A stretch of 64,000 nt of DNA from Pseudomonas viridiflava (GCF_900580675.1 NZ_UTBG01000186.1:310001-374000), one strand, 5' to 3'. Positions 35,957-45,883 are shown, numbered from the stretch's first letter. Translations and numbers: made by a program. Notes: generated from the sequence alone by a model not told the origin.

Positions 35957-37293
35957 TGAACTGCCTGGTCGGTGCCTGTTTGCTCGGCGCCTGGCAGCTT
36001 GTTCTCTACATAGGCTTCGTCACGGATCTGACGCAGCCACGTTTGCAGCTCTTCGTCGTACTTGCGGTTACGCAGTACGTTCAGCGCCTGTTGCTCGCGG
36101 GCCTGGCTGGTGTTATCGGTGGCGCGACGGCCAAGGACTTCCAGTACGTGCCAGCCATATTGGGTCTTGAACGGCTTGGACAGCACGCCTTGCGGCGTTT
36201 CGGCCATCACCTGCTGGAACTCAGGCACCAGGGCTTTCGGGTCGATCCAGTTCAAGTCGCCGCCGTTGAGGGCAGAACCCGGATCTTCCGAGAAGCTCTT
36301 GGCCAGGGTGGCGAAGTCTTCACCGCTTTCGATGCGGTCATAGATTTTCTGGGCCAGTTCCTTGGTTTGCGCTTCGCTGCGGATTTCGCTTGGCTTGACC
36401 AGGATGTGGCGAACATGCACCTCATCTTTCAGCGAAGTCTCGCCGCCGCGTTTTTCCAGGAGTTTGAGGATGATGAAACCACCCGGTGTGCGCGCAGGCT
36501 GGGTGATGCCACCCACTTCCATGGCGCTCAGCTCACGGTCAAACGGTGGTGGCAGTTGCGCAGCTTTACGCCAGCCCATGTCACCGCCTTCAAGGGCGTT
36601 GTCGCTGCCGGACTGTGCGATCGCCATTTGGGCGAAGTCGGCACCGGCTTTCAGGCGATCATAGATAGCCTGGGTCTTGGCCGCGGCTGCATTGAGCTGC
36701 TCGGAGTTGGCGCTGTCCGGGGTCGGAATCAGGATGTTGGCCAAGTGCAGCTCTTCGGAAAGCTGCATCTTGCCCAGGTCCGAGGCCAGGAAGTTCTTCA
36801 CTTCCTGCTCGGACACCTGAACTCGCTCGGCCACACGGCGCTGACGCACACGGCTGATGATCATTTCGCGGCGGATCTGGTCACGGGCGTCCTCATAGGA
36901 CAAACCATCGTGGGCCAAAGCGGCGCGGAACTGGTCAATGCTCATGTTGTTGCGCTGGGCAATGGTGCCGACAGCCTGGTTCAGTTCTTCGTCCGAGATG
37001 CGGATGCCGGAACGATCGCCGATCTGCAGTTGCAGGTTTTCGACGATCAGACGCTCCAGCACCTGCTGGTCCAGGACGCTGGTAGGGGGCACGCCACCGC
37101 CGCGCTTGGCGATGGTTTGCTGCACTTCCTTGACGCGCTGGTCCAGTTGGCTCTGCATGATCACGTCGTTATCGACGATGGCCACTACTTTATCCAGTTC
37201 TTGAACCGCAGCGTGAGCCGATACGGTACCCAGGAACAGTGCGCCCAGCACTAGTGGGCGCAGACAATCAGAAAGCTTGGTCTTCACGTTCAC
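35953..37293 (-). CDS. surA: SurA, periplasmic chaperone and peptidyl-prolyl isomerase
   Basis: SurA escorts outer-membrane proteins, including LptD encoded just upstream, to the BAM complex. The signal peptide is about residues 1-29 (LRPLVLGALFLGTVSAHA), then a chaperone module and two parvulin domains (~175-275 and ~285-385). The start is uncertain: GTG at 37293 has AAGG 5 nt upstream and is preferred (446 aa); GTG 37287 and TTG 37305 are alternatives. All place the start inside the 3' end of lptD, implying coupling. Confidence 0.96.
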   Translation of the reverse strand: MNVKTKLSDCLRPLVLGALFLGTVSAHAAVQELDKVVAIVDNDVIMQSQLDQRVKEVQQTIAKRGGGVPPTSVLDQQVLERLIVENLQLQIGDRSGIRISDEELNQAVGTIAQRNNMSIDQFRAALAHDGLSYEDARDQIRREMIISRVRQRRVAERVQVSEQEVKNFLASDLGKMQLSEELHLANILIPTPDSANSEQLNAAAAKTQAIYDRLKAGADFAQMAIAQSGSDNALEGGDMGWRKAAQLPPPFDRELSAMEVGGITQPARTPGGFIILKLLEKRGGETSLKDEVHVRHILVKPSEIRSEAQTKELAQKIYDRIESGEDFATLAKSFSEDPGSALNGGDLNWIDPKALVPEFQQVMAETPQGVLSKPFKTQYGWHVLEVLGRRATDNTSQAREQQALNVLRNRKYDEELQTWLRQIRDEAYVENKLPGAEQTGTDQAVQ

Positions 37294-40078
37294 GATAACC
37301 TTCAATGCCTTTGTCGAGGAAGCTCTCTACCTTGGCGCCGGTCAGGCCGCCGAGTCCTTTGAGGACGATCTGCAGGAAGAGCCCGTGGTCACCCTTTTCG
37401 TTAAGCGGGGCGATCTGGCTGTATTCGTCGTTGGAAACCCAGTAACGGTTGATGACGCGCAGTTTCCAGCAGCAGTTGTCGTACTCGAAACCACCGAAGG
37501 CTTCCAGGGTACGGTTGCGAGCGTAGTCATACTGCCAGCGGGTGATCAGGTTCCACTGTGGAATGATCGGCCACATCATCGAGAAATCGTGTTGCTGGAT
37601 TTTGTAGTAATCCTTCACGAAGTTCGGATCGCCTGGCTGGCCGTAGTCACCGCCGAACTGCCATTTGCCGGTCAGCTGGTTGTAGACGACCTGGTCGTTA
37701 CGATAGCGATAGCCGACGTTGATGATCTTGTTCGGGTTGTCTTCCGGCTGGTAGTGAAGCATCGCGCTGCCGGAACGAGGGCTGTGTTCCTCGGTGTCCC
37801 AGTTGTAGTCGGCAGTGGCGCGCCAGTCGCGGTTGAAGCGGTACTCGTAGTCCAGCGCAACCGGCGACACATCAGACTGTGCGTCGGCACGGTCGGAGGC
37901 CAGGATGCCCGGCAGTTGAACTTCACGATCCTTGAAGTACAGCGCCTGGCCCACGGCTACGCGCTGACGCTCGAAGCCGTTGTCTTCGATCCAGCGGCTG
38001 GTCAAGCCCAGGGACAGCTTGTTCTCGTCGCCGATACGGTCGGAGCCGCTGAAGCGGTTGTCACGGAACAGCGAGGCGTAGCTGAACGAGTACTCGCTGG
38101 TGTCGAAGACCGGGATATCCGCCTGGTCCTTGTTCGGCACGTACAGGTAGAACGCGCGCGGCTCAAGGGTCTGGCGATAGTTGGTGCCGAACCAGTTGGT
38201 ATTGCGATCGAAGTACAGGCCGCTGTCCACGCTGGCCACCGGAACCGCACGGTCCTGGGAGCTGCTGAAGGTGCCGCCTGCGTACGGGTTGGCCGGGGTG
38301 GCTGCAGCTTGAGCGGCAATGATGTCGTTCTTGCCGATGCTGTCCAGGTCCAGGTCGTACTTGGTGTAGACGTACTTGAGCTTCGGCGTAACAAAGCCGT
38401 AGGTCCAGTTCATCGGGTATTCGACGGCCGGCGCCACGTTCAGACGAGTACCGTTTGCGCGGGTCAGGCCGGTGACGTAGGTATCCAGGCGGCGGGTTGC
38501 TACGCCGTCCTGATCCTTGAAGAATCCGTTCTCCAGGTCACGGTCGAAACGCACGGCTTCGGTTTCGTAGCTGAAGTTCAGACCACCCGGGTGGTACGGA
38601 AGCTGGCCGTTGAAGGTGATCTGCGGCAGGCGGTCATACGGGGTGATCTGGGAGATCGTCGCCAACTGGTAGGCCTGAAGGTTCAGGCGTGCCTGGAAGG
38701 TGTCACCGCGATAAGTCACGGAACCCTGCTGGTTGACGTAGTCCCGGCTCTCGACGCCTTCCTGGTTGGACTTGAGGTCCTGGAAGAAGTAAGGGTCGCT
38801 GATCGTGGTGTAGTCGACCTGGGTCGCTACACGCGAATCCAACCCGCCCCTGTGTTGCCAGTTGAGCATGTAACGGGTTTTTTCGTAGTCGGTCTGCTGC
38901 TTGCGTTCGTCGTTGTCGTCGTTCAGGTACGCGCCGCCGAACTGGCCTTCGCTGGACTTGGTGAGGTAGCGGAATTCGCCTTCCATCATCATGCCGCGCT
39001 TGGTCATGTATTGCGGGTACAACGTGGCGTCGTAGTTCGGCGCCAGGTTGAAGTAGTACGGCGTGACCAGGGTAAAGCCGGTTTCGCTGCCGCTGCTGAA
39101 GCTCGGTGGCAGGAAGCCGGATTGACGACGGTCGTCGATCGGGAAATAGATATAAGGGGTGTACAGGATCGGGATGTTCTTGATCCGCAACGTCGCGTTG
39201 GTGGCCGTACCGAAACCGGTGGCCGGGTTCAACGTGATGTTGTTGCCCTTGAGCTGCCAGGCGTTGCTGTCCGGCTCGCAGGTGGTGTACGTACCGTCCT
39301 TGAGACGGATGATCGCGTTTTCGGCACGCTTGGCGTACAGCGCGTTACCGCGGATGCGCGATTTGTGCAGCACGTACTCGGCGTTGTCGATCTGCGCCGC
39401 ACCGGTGTCCAGCTGGACTTCGGCGTGGTCGCCGACGATCAGGGCACCGTTGTCGCGCAGGCGCACATTGCCATTCAGCTCGCCGCGGTTTTCAGCCTGG
39501 TACAGGCTGGCTTCCTCGGACTCCAGCTGCATGCTGCCCTGGCGCATGACGACGTCACCGGCCAGGGTTGCGACTTGTTGTTCCTGCTCGTAACGCGAGG
39601 CCTTGGCGCCGATGAAGGTGGGCGCATCGCTCTTGTTCGTCTTGTCGTTCATGCCAGGACGAATCGGCTCGACGTACGCACCGCCGCAGTAAGGGCCGGT
39701 TTCGGCCAACTGGGCTGCGGTCAGCTTGTCGCGTGGTACCCAGTCCAGGTGGCTGTAGTCGGCGCTGCGCGAACGCAGGCCACGGCCCTTGGAATCGGTG
39801 ACCAGCGCGGTCTTTGGCTCGGCCTCGGCTTTGCCACCCGTGTCGGCTTGCGCCGTGCTGGTGGCCGAGCTGACGGCTGCACCGTCATGCACCGGGCGCG
39901 GTGGCAACGGGGCTGCGGCTGTTTTCGGCGCGCAATCCCAGGCACCCGAAGCAGAGACTGAGCAGTCATACTGTTCCGCGGCGACCACGAATGAAGTGGC
40001 GAAGGGTTGCATGGCCAGCAGACTGCCGGTTACCAGCAACGGAAATTTTCTACGAAACGCGGGGGATTTCAATGCCAT
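37268..40078 (-). CDS. lptD: LptD, LPS-assembly outer-membrane protein
   Basis: This 936 aa protein starts at ATG 40078 (MALKSPAFRRKFPLLV), with a signal peptide ending near residue 33 (FVVA/AEQYDC). It has an N-terminal OstA/LptA-like domain, then a large beta-barrel rich in aromatic and charged strands. Cysteines of the disulfide network are visible early (YDC, WDC) and late (DNCCWK). With LptE it inserts LPS in the outer leaflet. It is the first gene of a long operon, divergent from amgK with 131 nt between starts. Confidence 0.97.
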   Translation of the reverse strand: MALKSPAFRRKFPLLVTGSLLAMQPFATSFVVAAEQYDCSVSASGAWDCAPKTAAAPLPPRPVHDGAAVSSATSTAQADTGGKAEAEPKTALVTDSKGRGLRSRSADYSHLDWVPRDKLTAAQLAETGPYCGGAYVEPIRPGMNDKTNKSDAPTFIGAKASRYEQEQQVATLAGDVVMRQGSMQLESEEASLYQAENRGELNGNVRLRDNGALIVGDHAEVQLDTGAAQIDNAEYVLHKSRIRGNALYAKRAENAIIRLKDGTYTTCEPDSNAWQLKGNNITLNPATGFGTATNATLRIKNIPILYTPYIYFPIDDRRQSGFLPPSFSSGSETGFTLVTPYYFNLAPNYDATLYPQYMTKRGMMMEGEFRYLTKSSEGQFGGAYLNDDNDERKQQTDYEKTRYMLNWQHRGGLDSRVATQVDYTTISDPYFFQDLKSNQEGVESRDYVNQQGSVTYRGDTFQARLNLQAYQLATISQITPYDRLPQITFNGQLPYHPGGLNFSYETEAVRFDRDLENGFFKDQDGVATRRLDTYVTGLTRANGTRLNVAPAVEYPMNWTYGFVTPKLKYVYTKYDLDLDSIGKNDIIAAQAAATPANPYAGGTFSSSQDRAVPVASVDSGLYFDRNTNWFGTNYRQTLEPRAFYLYVPNKDQADIPVFDTSEYSFSYASLFRDNRFSGSDRIGDENKLSLGLTSRWIEDNGFERQRVAVGQALYFKDREVQLPGILASDRADAQSDVSPVALDYEYRFNRDWRATADYNWDTEEHSPRSGSAMLHYQPEDNPNKIINVGYRYRNDQVVYNQLTGKWQFGGDYGQPGDPNFVKDYYKIQQHDFSMMWPIIPQWNLITRWQYDYARNRTLEAFGGFEYDNCCWKLRVINRYWVSNDEYSQIAPLNEKGDHGLFLQIVLKGLGGLTGAKVESFLDKGIEGYREREDQAF

Positions 40079-40180
40079 CTTATTAGTCCGGGCTTCCTGC
40101 GTGCCATCTGCCCGCGGTGGTGGGCCGCACGCCTCTCGATGGTCTGAAAAAGATGCGTGATAATAAAGCATGACCCGCTT

Positions 40181-40196
40181 GACGGCTAGCGCCGTC
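40181..40196 (+). promoter_or_regulatory. hairpin immediately upstream of the amgK ribosome site
   Basis: GACGGC-TAGC-GCCGTC forms a perfect 6-bp stem with a 4-nt loop. The amgK Shine-Dalgarno GGAG begins at 40197, directly after the hairpin. It may protect or tune the 5' leader; the function is unproven. Confidence 0.4.
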
Positions 40197-40209
40197 GGAG
40201 ACCCTTGTA

Positions 40210-41235
40210 ATGCCCGAGCAAGATCTACGTTTACAACAGCTGGAAGTCTGGCTGGATGAGCAGTTGCCGATCCTTTTCAACGCTCAGGACTGGGGTGCCG
40301 TACCCCCGGCCACATTGACCGCGGCCAGCAGCGACGCGAGTTTCAGGCGCTATTTCCGTTGGGAAGGCGGCGGTCGTACGTTCGTGGTAATGGACGCGCC
40401 ACCCCCCCAGGAAAACTGCAAACCTTTCGTCGATATCGCCCATTTATTGGCAAAGTCCGGCATAAATGTTCCAAAAATTTATGCAGAAGATTTGCCGCGA
40501 GGCTTTCTTTTGCTCAATGACTTGGGCAGAAAAACCTATCTGGATGTGATTGACGAGCAAAACGCCGATCAATTATTTGCCGATGCCATCGATGCCTTGC
40601 TGGCCTTTCAGCAATTGCCGATGGACGAACCGCTGCCCAGCTATGACGTGGCCCTGCTGCGCCGCGAGCTGGAATTGTTTCCCGAATGGTACGTGCGTCG
40701 GCACTTGGGTATCGAACTCGATACACGCCAGCAGGCACTCTGGCAGCGCGTCAGCGATCACCTGATCGACAGCGCCCTGGCCCAGCCCAAGGTGCTGGTG
40801 CATCGCGACTATATGCCGCGCAACCTGATGATCAGCGAGCCGAACCCCGGCGTGCTGGATTTCCAGGACGCGGTGTATGGGCCCGTGACCTACGACATCA
40901 CCTGCCTGTTCAAGGACGCTTTCCTCAGCTGGCCACAAGCCCGCGTGCGCGAATGGCAGCGCGGCTACTGGGAGCGCGCCGGGGAACTGGGTATTCCGGT
41001 CCAGGCCGATTTCGACGAGTTCCTGCGCGCCAGCGACCTGATGGGCGTGCAACGTCACCTCAAGGTCATCGGCATTTTTGCGCGCATCTGCCATCGCGAC
41101 GGCAAGCCACGCTACCTGGCCGACGTGCCGCGCTTCTTTGCTTATATAGACGCGGTGTTGGCTGACCGACCTGAGTTGAACGAACTGGCTGAGCTGTTGA
41201 CCAGCCTGCGTCAACCCGCCGAGGCCAGCCTATGA
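40210..41235 (+). CDS. amgK: AmgK, anomeric MurNAc/GlcNAc kinase
   Basis: This 341 aa aminoglycoside-phosphotransferase-fold kinase phosphorylates C1 of MurNAc recovered from peptidoglycan. This is the shortcut that bypasses de novo UDP-MurNAc synthesis and underlies intrinsic fosfomycin tolerance in pseudomonads. The catalytic loop HRDYMPRN is at 198-205, and the metal-binding DFQDA follows. It overlaps murU by ATGA and is divergent from lptD. Confidence 0.95.
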   Translation: MPEQDLRLQQLEVWLDEQLPILFNAQDWGAVPPATLTAASSDASFRRYFRWEGGGRTFVVMDAPPPQENCKPFVDIAHLLAKSGINVPKIYAEDLPRGFLLLNDLGRKTYLDVIDEQNADQLFADAIDALLAFQQLPMDEPLPSYDVALLRRELELFPEWYVRRHLGIELDTRQQALWQRVSDHLIDSALAQPKVLVHRDYMPRNLMISEPNPGVLDFQDAVYGPVTYDITCLFKDAFLSWPQARVREWQRGYWERAGELGIPVQADFDEFLRASDLMGVQRHLKVIGIFARICHRDGKPRYLADVPRFFAYIDAVLADRPELNELAELLTSLRQPAEASL

Positions 41236-41906
41236 AGGCGATGATCCTCGCGGCCGGCAAGGGCGAGCGCATGCGCCCGCTCACCTTGCACACGCCCAAG
41301 CCGCTGGTGCAGGCCGGTGGCAAGCGCCTGATCGAGTACCACCTGGAGGCGCTGGCCAAGGCCGGCTTCACCGAGATCGTGATCAACCACGCCTGGCTCG
41401 GCCAGCAGATCGAAGCCTACCTGGGCGATGGTGCGCAGTTTGGCTTGCGCATCCGCTATTCCCCGGAAGGCGAGCCGCTGGAGACCGGCGGCGGGATTTT
41501 CCAGGCCCTGCCGCTGTTGGGCGATGAGCCGTTCCTGGTGGTCAATGGCGATATCTGGACCGACTACGACTTCAACCTGCTCAAACAACCGCTGCAGGGG
41601 TTGGCCCACTTGGTGATGGTCGACAACCCGGCGCATCACCCGTCGGGTGGTGATTTCTACCTTGATCAAGGGTTGCTTCATGATGCGGCGCCCGGTGCCG
41701 ATAACCTGACCTTCAGTGGCATTTCCGTGCTCGACCCCAAGTTGTTCGAGGGGTGCAGCGCGGGTGCCTTCAAGCTGGCGCCGCTGCTGCGTGCGGCCAT
41801 GGCGAAAGGTCTGGTAACGGGGGAACACATGGCGGGACGCTGGATTGATGTCGGCACGCTGGAGCGCCTGGCGCAAGTCGAAACCCTGCTGACAGCGGGG
41901 CAGTAG
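41232..41906 (+). CDS. murU: MurU, MurNAc-1-phosphate uridylyltransferase
   Basis: This 224 aa NTP-transferase has the nucleotide-binding motif MILAAGKGERMRPLT at the N-terminus and FLVVNGDIWTDYD (metal-binding Asp). It converts MurNAc-1-phosphate from AmgK to UDP-MurNAc for peptidoglycan recycling. It overlaps amgK by 4 nt and is followed 1 nt later by a DnaJ-domain gene. Confidence 0.95.
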   Translation: MKAMILAAGKGERMRPLTLHTPKPLVQAGGKRLIEYHLEALAKAGFTEIVINHAWLGQQIEAYLGDGAQFGLRIRYSPEGEPLETGGGIFQALPLLGDEPFLVVNGDIWTDYDFNLLKQPLQGLAHLVMVDNPAHHPSGGDFYLDQGLLHDAAPGADNLTFSGISVLDPKLFEGCSAGAFKLAPLLRAAMAKGLVTGEHMAGRWIDVGTLERLAQVETLLTAGQ

Positions 41907-41907
41907 C

Positions 41908-42675
41908 ATGTTGTGGCCAGGGACGCTGATCGGCGCCGGGGCTGGCTTTGCCATTGCCAGTATTCCGGGGGCCTTGTTGGGCGCGTTATTGGGGCAGGCG
42001 CTGGACCGTCGCCTGCAGCTGCAAAGTTGGGCGCAGTTGCGCGAGCGCCTGGGCGGGCGTCCGGCGTTGCGCAATGACGAGCTGTTGTTTGTATTGCTGG
42101 GGCGTCTGGCCAAGAGTAATGGCCGGGTGGTGGACGGGCATATCCAGCAGGCGCGCCAGGAAATGCGCGCGCTGGACATGACCGACTCGGCCCAGCGCCG
42201 GGCGATTGCGGCGTTCAATCGCGGCAAGTCCGGCTCGGACCGGGTGCGCAGCTACTTGCGTGTGCTCAAGGCCCAGCCGCATGCGGCGGAAGGCGTGTTG
42301 CGCGCGTGCTGGCGAATGGTCTGGGCGGACGGCAGGGCGGATGATGCCGAGCGCGACCTGATCGACCTGTGGGGCAAATGGCTGGGCTGGACGCCGCAAC
42401 AACTCCAGGCACTGGCCGCTGACTTTGCCCCGGAGCGCAAGCCGCTGGTCAACCATGGCGGTTCGTATCAGGACGCGTTGCGGTTGCTCGGCGTAACCGC
42501 TACCTCCGAACCGTCGGTGATCAAGCGCGCCTATCGCCGACTGCTCAGCCGCCACCACCCGGACAAGATTGCCGGCAGTGGCGCCACCCCCACGCAAGTG
42601 CGCGAGGCCACCGAGCGTACGCGTGAACTGCACAATGCCTACGCGTTGATCCGCGAGCGCCGGGACTTTCGTTGA
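41908..42675 (+). CDS. djlA: DjlA-like TerB/DnaJ-domain membrane cochaperone
   Basis: This 255 aa protein has a hydrophobic N-terminal segment (~5-28, Gly/Ala-rich), a TerB-like helical domain (~50-165) and a C-terminal J domain with HPD at 217-219, the motif that stimulates DnaK ATPase. This order matches DjlA. It starts one base after the murU stop, so it belongs to the amgK-murU operon. Confidence 0.93.
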   Translation: MLWPGTLIGAGAGFAIASIPGALLGALLGQALDRRLQLQSWAQLRERLGGRPALRNDELLFVLLGRLAKSNGRVVDGHIQQARQEMRALDMTDSAQRRAIAAFNRGKSGSDRVRSYLRVLKAQPHAAEGVLRACWRMVWADGRADDAERDLIDLWGKWLGWTPQQLQALAADFAPERKPLVNHGGSYQDALRLLGVTATSEPSVIKRAYRRLLSRHHPDKIAGSGATPTQVREATERTRELHNAYALIRERRDFR

Positions 42676-42708
42676 CGGCCACAATTTCAGTGTGATAACG
42701 CAAGCCAG

Positions 42709-42798
42709 TGTGGGAGGGGGCTTGCTCCCGATAGCGGAGTGTCAGTCAGCATAAATAGCAGCTGACCCACCCTCATCGGGAGCAAGCCCCCTCCCACA
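42709..42798. repeat. REPIN (paired inverted REP elements, GGGGG variant)
   Basis: TGTGGGAGGGGGCTTGCTCC is mirrored by GGAGCAAGCCCCCTCCCACA, total 90 bp. Located between the convergent djlA-like and DUF3530 genes. The arm is GGGAGGGGGC, unlike the GGGAGCGGGC copies in this window. Confidence 0.95.
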
Positions 42799-42818
42799 TT
42801 GATTTAGCCGTGCATCAC

Positions 42819-43793
42819 TCAGTCCGCACTGGCCTGCGGGCTCAGCCAGCCACGAACCCGGCGATACAGCTGCTCCTGCTCGGCGGCGCTGTTGCCGGGC
42901 ACCGTCTTGAGCGACACCTGCTTATAGCCGTCATTTTTCGCACGCTTGGCGGCCTGGGCACGCTCCTGCGCCTTTTTGCGGTCCTGGGCGGCGTCTTGAT
43001 AGAAGACGTCCGCCGTGGGCAGTTTCAGCGCCGGGGCCAGTTGCTGCAGGTCGGGCGTGCGCGCAGTCGGTGTTTTACCGGCGACCATCACGAACTTCTG
43101 GACCTGGGACGGTTGCTTCTCGCTCAAATAACGCGCGGCCCACCAGGCACCGGTGCCATGGCCAACCAGCACCACGCTTCGCGCGCTTTGGGTCTGGGCG
43201 AAGGCCACGGCGGCGTCGATGCGGTCGAAGATGCGCGACGCATCGGTCTTGTCTTGCTCGTCGGCGCCAGGCACCACCGCAGGGTCGGTGCCTTCGGCTT
43301 CGGCGCTGGCGGCTTGCTCGATCGGTTTGTCGGCGGTGCTTGCCTCTTTGCTGCTGGTGTCGACGGTCGCCTTGGGCGCTTCCATGACGCGCGGCGGCAG
43401 GGTGTCGACGCTGGTGTCCGGCAGCGACAGGCTGAGCGTGCCCCAGTTGGCATCTGGCAATTTGCTCCGCAATGGGCCGATTGCTTGCGGCCAGTCAGCA
43501 TTTTCGCCGGCGCCGGGTACGATAATTACCACGCCTTCGGGCTCGGCGCTGTTGGCCGGTTTCCACAGGGCGAGGAATGAGTCACTGCCAGCCTGCAACT
43601 GCTGCTGTTCCTGCTGCGGGATTTTTCGTTCCAGGGCACTGGCTTCTTCCGTGCTGCGCTCGGGCAGGGGTTGGCGTTCAACCGGTTTTTCGGCGGCGGG
43701 CGCGGGTGCGTCGGCGGCCTGAACAGAAAAGGCGCTGGTAAATAGCAGCGACAGGCACAATGCTGGCAGTGCCGAACGGTGGATAAAGGGCAT
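42819..43793 (-). CDS. DUF3530 family protein (alpha/beta-hydrolase-like, exported)
   Basis: This 324 aa protein has a signal peptide (~1-26, ending VQAADAP) and a Pro/Ala/Glu-rich linker. The hydrolase-like domain shows VVIIVPGAGENADW and, near residue 219, VGHGTGAWWAARYL. The position equivalent to the nucleophile elbow reads GHGTG, so the usual catalytic Ser is replaced by Thr; activity is doubtful. A low-complexity insert (~150-180, A/E/S/T/K) interrupts the fold. It is convergent with djlA and divergent from the two-component system. Function unknown. Confidence 0.88.
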   Translation of the reverse strand: MPFIHRSALPALCLSLLFTSAFSVQAADAPAPAAEKPVERQPLPERSTEEASALERKIPQQEQQQLQAGSDSFLALWKPANSAEPEGVVIIVPGAGENADWPQAIGPLRSKLPDANWGTLSLSLPDTSVDTLPPRVMEAPKATVDTSSKEASTADKPIEQAASAEAEGTDPAVVPGADEQDKTDASRIFDRIDAAVAFAQTQSARSVVLVGHGTGAWWAARYLSEKQPSQVQKFVMVAGKTPTARTPDLQQLAPALKLPTADVFYQDAAQDRKKAQERAQAAKRAKNDGYKQVSLKTVPGNSAAEQEQLYRRVRGWLSPQASAD

Positions 43794-43870
43794 CGTTAAT
43801 TCCCGGCCAGAAGTGATTCCAGCAGCCTAATGGGTTGGTCAGTATTTGTCAGTGATGTGAGACGTGGATC

Positions 43871-45865
43871 ATGGGTTTTCGCTGTCTGCTGGTTATCGGC
43901 TGTATGTGCTTTGCCTTGATCGCAAATGCCGCCCCAACACCCGTCGCACCGCAGGCGCAGCTGACTGCGCCGCAACGCGAATGGCTGGCCGCGCACCCCG
44001 AGCTGCGGGTGGGCCTGGTGTTGCAGCCACCGTTTGCGCAATACGACCGACGCCTGCAGCGCTTGTCCGGGGCCAATGTGGAGTTCATGCAGTGGCTGGC
44101 CAAGGCGCTGAATATCGACCTGACCTGGCGTAACTTCCCCAATCAGGAACAACTTGAGGCCGCGCTGAGCGATGGCGAGGTGGATATCGCCCCCGGCCTG
44201 CAACAAACCCCGGCCGGTTTGCGCCTGTGGTTATTCAGCGACCCGTATATGCGCGTGCCTCAGCATATCGTCGGCATTCGTGACGGCGGCGGGGCGGTGG
44301 ACCTGGAGAAACTCGACGAACAATCCCGCGTCGCGGTGCGCATGCCCAGCGCCGTGGCCGATTACCTGCGCGCCACCTATCCCGGCCTGAACCTGCAAGG
44401 CGTGCCCATGGAGCGCCAGGCCCTGCAATTGCTGGTGAGTCAGCAGGCGCGCTATGCCGTGGTGGATGAGGCGCAGTTGAGCCGGTTGTCCGGCGAGGCC
44501 GAGTTCGCCGGGCTGGCGGTGGTGGGGGATATCGGCCTGCCGCAATTGCTGCGAGTGGCCACGCGCCGGGACTGGCCGGAGCTGGCCGGCATCCTGCAAA
44601 GCGCCTTGCGCGCCATCCCCGCCCGCGATCTGGACCAACTGCACAGCCGCTGGCTGCAACCCAAATACCCGCGCATGACCGAGTCGCCCGGCCTGTGGCA
44701 AAACCTCAGCCTGCTGCTCGGCCTGTTGTTGCTCGCCAGCCTGGCCATCGTGTTCTGGCAACGTCGCCAGCAACGCGCGCTGGAAAACGACCTGCTGGCC
44801 GCTCGCGAAGAAAGCGCAGCGCGCGCCGCCGGTGCCGAAGCGCTGCGGTTGACGCAGTTTTCCATCGACCAAAGCACCGTCGGCATTCTCTGGGTCAACT
44901 GGGACAGCCATGTGCGCTACGCCAACCGCGCGGCTGAAAGCATGCTCGGCTATGGCCCTGGCGCGCTGATCGAACGCCCCTTGGTCGACCTCGACCCAAC
45001 CCTGGACATGGACCGCTGGCTCAACTTGTGGAAACGCGCGCGTGCCAGCGAAGACGGCCCGCAGAACTTCGCCACCGATTGCAGGCGCGCGGATGGCAGC
45101 GTGTTGCCGACCAATGTATCCCTGAGTTTTCTGCGCTTTGCCGAGGCCGAATACCTGGTGGTCTACCTCAACGACGTCACCGAATTGCGCCGTACCCTGG
45201 CCGCCTTGCTGCAAAGTGAGGCGCAATTGCGCGAGCTGTCAGCCCACCTGGAAACCGTGCGCGAAGAAGAAAAAGCGCGCATCGCCCGCGAAGTGCACGA
45301 CGAACTCGGGCAGATGCTCACCGTGCTCAAGCTGGAAACCTCAATGTGCGAGTTGGCCTACGCGCAGCTCGACCCCGGGCTGCACGAACGCCTGAACAGC
45401 ATGAAGCGCCTGATCGCCCAGCTGTTCCAACTGGTGCGTGACGTGGCCACGGCGTTGCGCCCGCCGATTCTCGACGCTGGCATCGCCTCGGCCATCGAGT
45501 GGCAGGCGCGGCGCTTTGAAGCACGCACGCAGATTCCTTGCCTGGTGCAGGTGCCCGAGAACCTGCCGGCCCTGAGTGACGCCAAGGCCATCGGCCTGTT
45601 CCGCATCCTGCAGGAGGCGCTGACCAATGTGATGCGCCATGCCCAGGCGCATACTGTGGAGCTGACGCTGGTGGTCGAAGGCACTGACTTGCGGCTGACC
45701 ATCAGCGACGACGGCGTCGGTTTCGTCCAGGCACCTGGGCGCTCGGCGTCGTTTGGCCTGGTAGGCATGCGCGAACGGGTGCTGATCATGGGCGGGCAAC
45801 TGAGCCTGGTCAGCCAATTGGGCGAGGGCACCACCCTGAGTGTCACGGTGCCGCTGGATGCATAA
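43871..45865 (+). CDS. hybrid-sensor histidine kinase of NarX/LuxR-type system with SBP_bac_3 input domain
   Basis: This 664 aa membrane kinase has a signal peptide (~1-20), a periplasmic SBP_bac_3 solute-binding domain (~35-255), a TM segment (~276-298), a PAS domain (~325-440), a HisKA_3 dimerisation domain with phospho-accepting H476 (REVHDELGQ), and a HATPase with LQEALTNVMRHAQA and ISDDGVGF. No receiver domain is present, so phosphotransfer goes to the partner regulator encoded 18 nt downstream. The binding domain suggests direct sensing of a small amine or amino acid. The ABC importer and Fe-ADH genes downstream are the best candidate targets. Confidence 0.93.
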   Translation: MGFRCLLVIGCMCFALIANAAPTPVAPQAQLTAPQREWLAAHPELRVGLVLQPPFAQYDRRLQRLSGANVEFMQWLAKALNIDLTWRNFPNQEQLEAALSDGEVDIAPGLQQTPAGLRLWLFSDPYMRVPQHIVGIRDGGGAVDLEKLDEQSRVAVRMPSAVADYLRATYPGLNLQGVPMERQALQLLVSQQARYAVVDEAQLSRLSGEAEFAGLAVVGDIGLPQLLRVATRRDWPELAGILQSALRAIPARDLDQLHSRWLQPKYPRMTESPGLWQNLSLLLGLLLLASLAIVFWQRRQQRALENDLLAAREESAARAAGAEALRLTQFSIDQSTVGILWVNWDSHVRYANRAAESMLGYGPGALIERPLVDLDPTLDMDRWLNLWKRARASEDGPQNFATDCRRADGSVLPTNVSLSFLRFAEAEYLVVYLNDVTELRRTLAALLQSEAQLRELSAHLETVREEEKARIAREVHDELGQMLTVLKLETSMCELAYAQLDPGLHERLNSMKRLIAQLFQLVRDVATALRPPILDAGIASAIEWQARRFEARTQIPCLVQVPENLPALSDAKAIGLFRILQEALTNVMRHAQAHTVELTLVVEGTDLRLTISDDGVGFVQAPGRSASFGLVGMRERVLIMGGQLSLVSQLGEGTTLSVTVPLDA

Positions 45866-45883
45866 CGATAAGAGGAAGCCCCT

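Noticed and set aside
37277..39961. 894-aa open frame antisense to lptD
   Set aside because: Shadow frame with no recognisable domain; lptD has signal peptide, barrel and Cys pattern.
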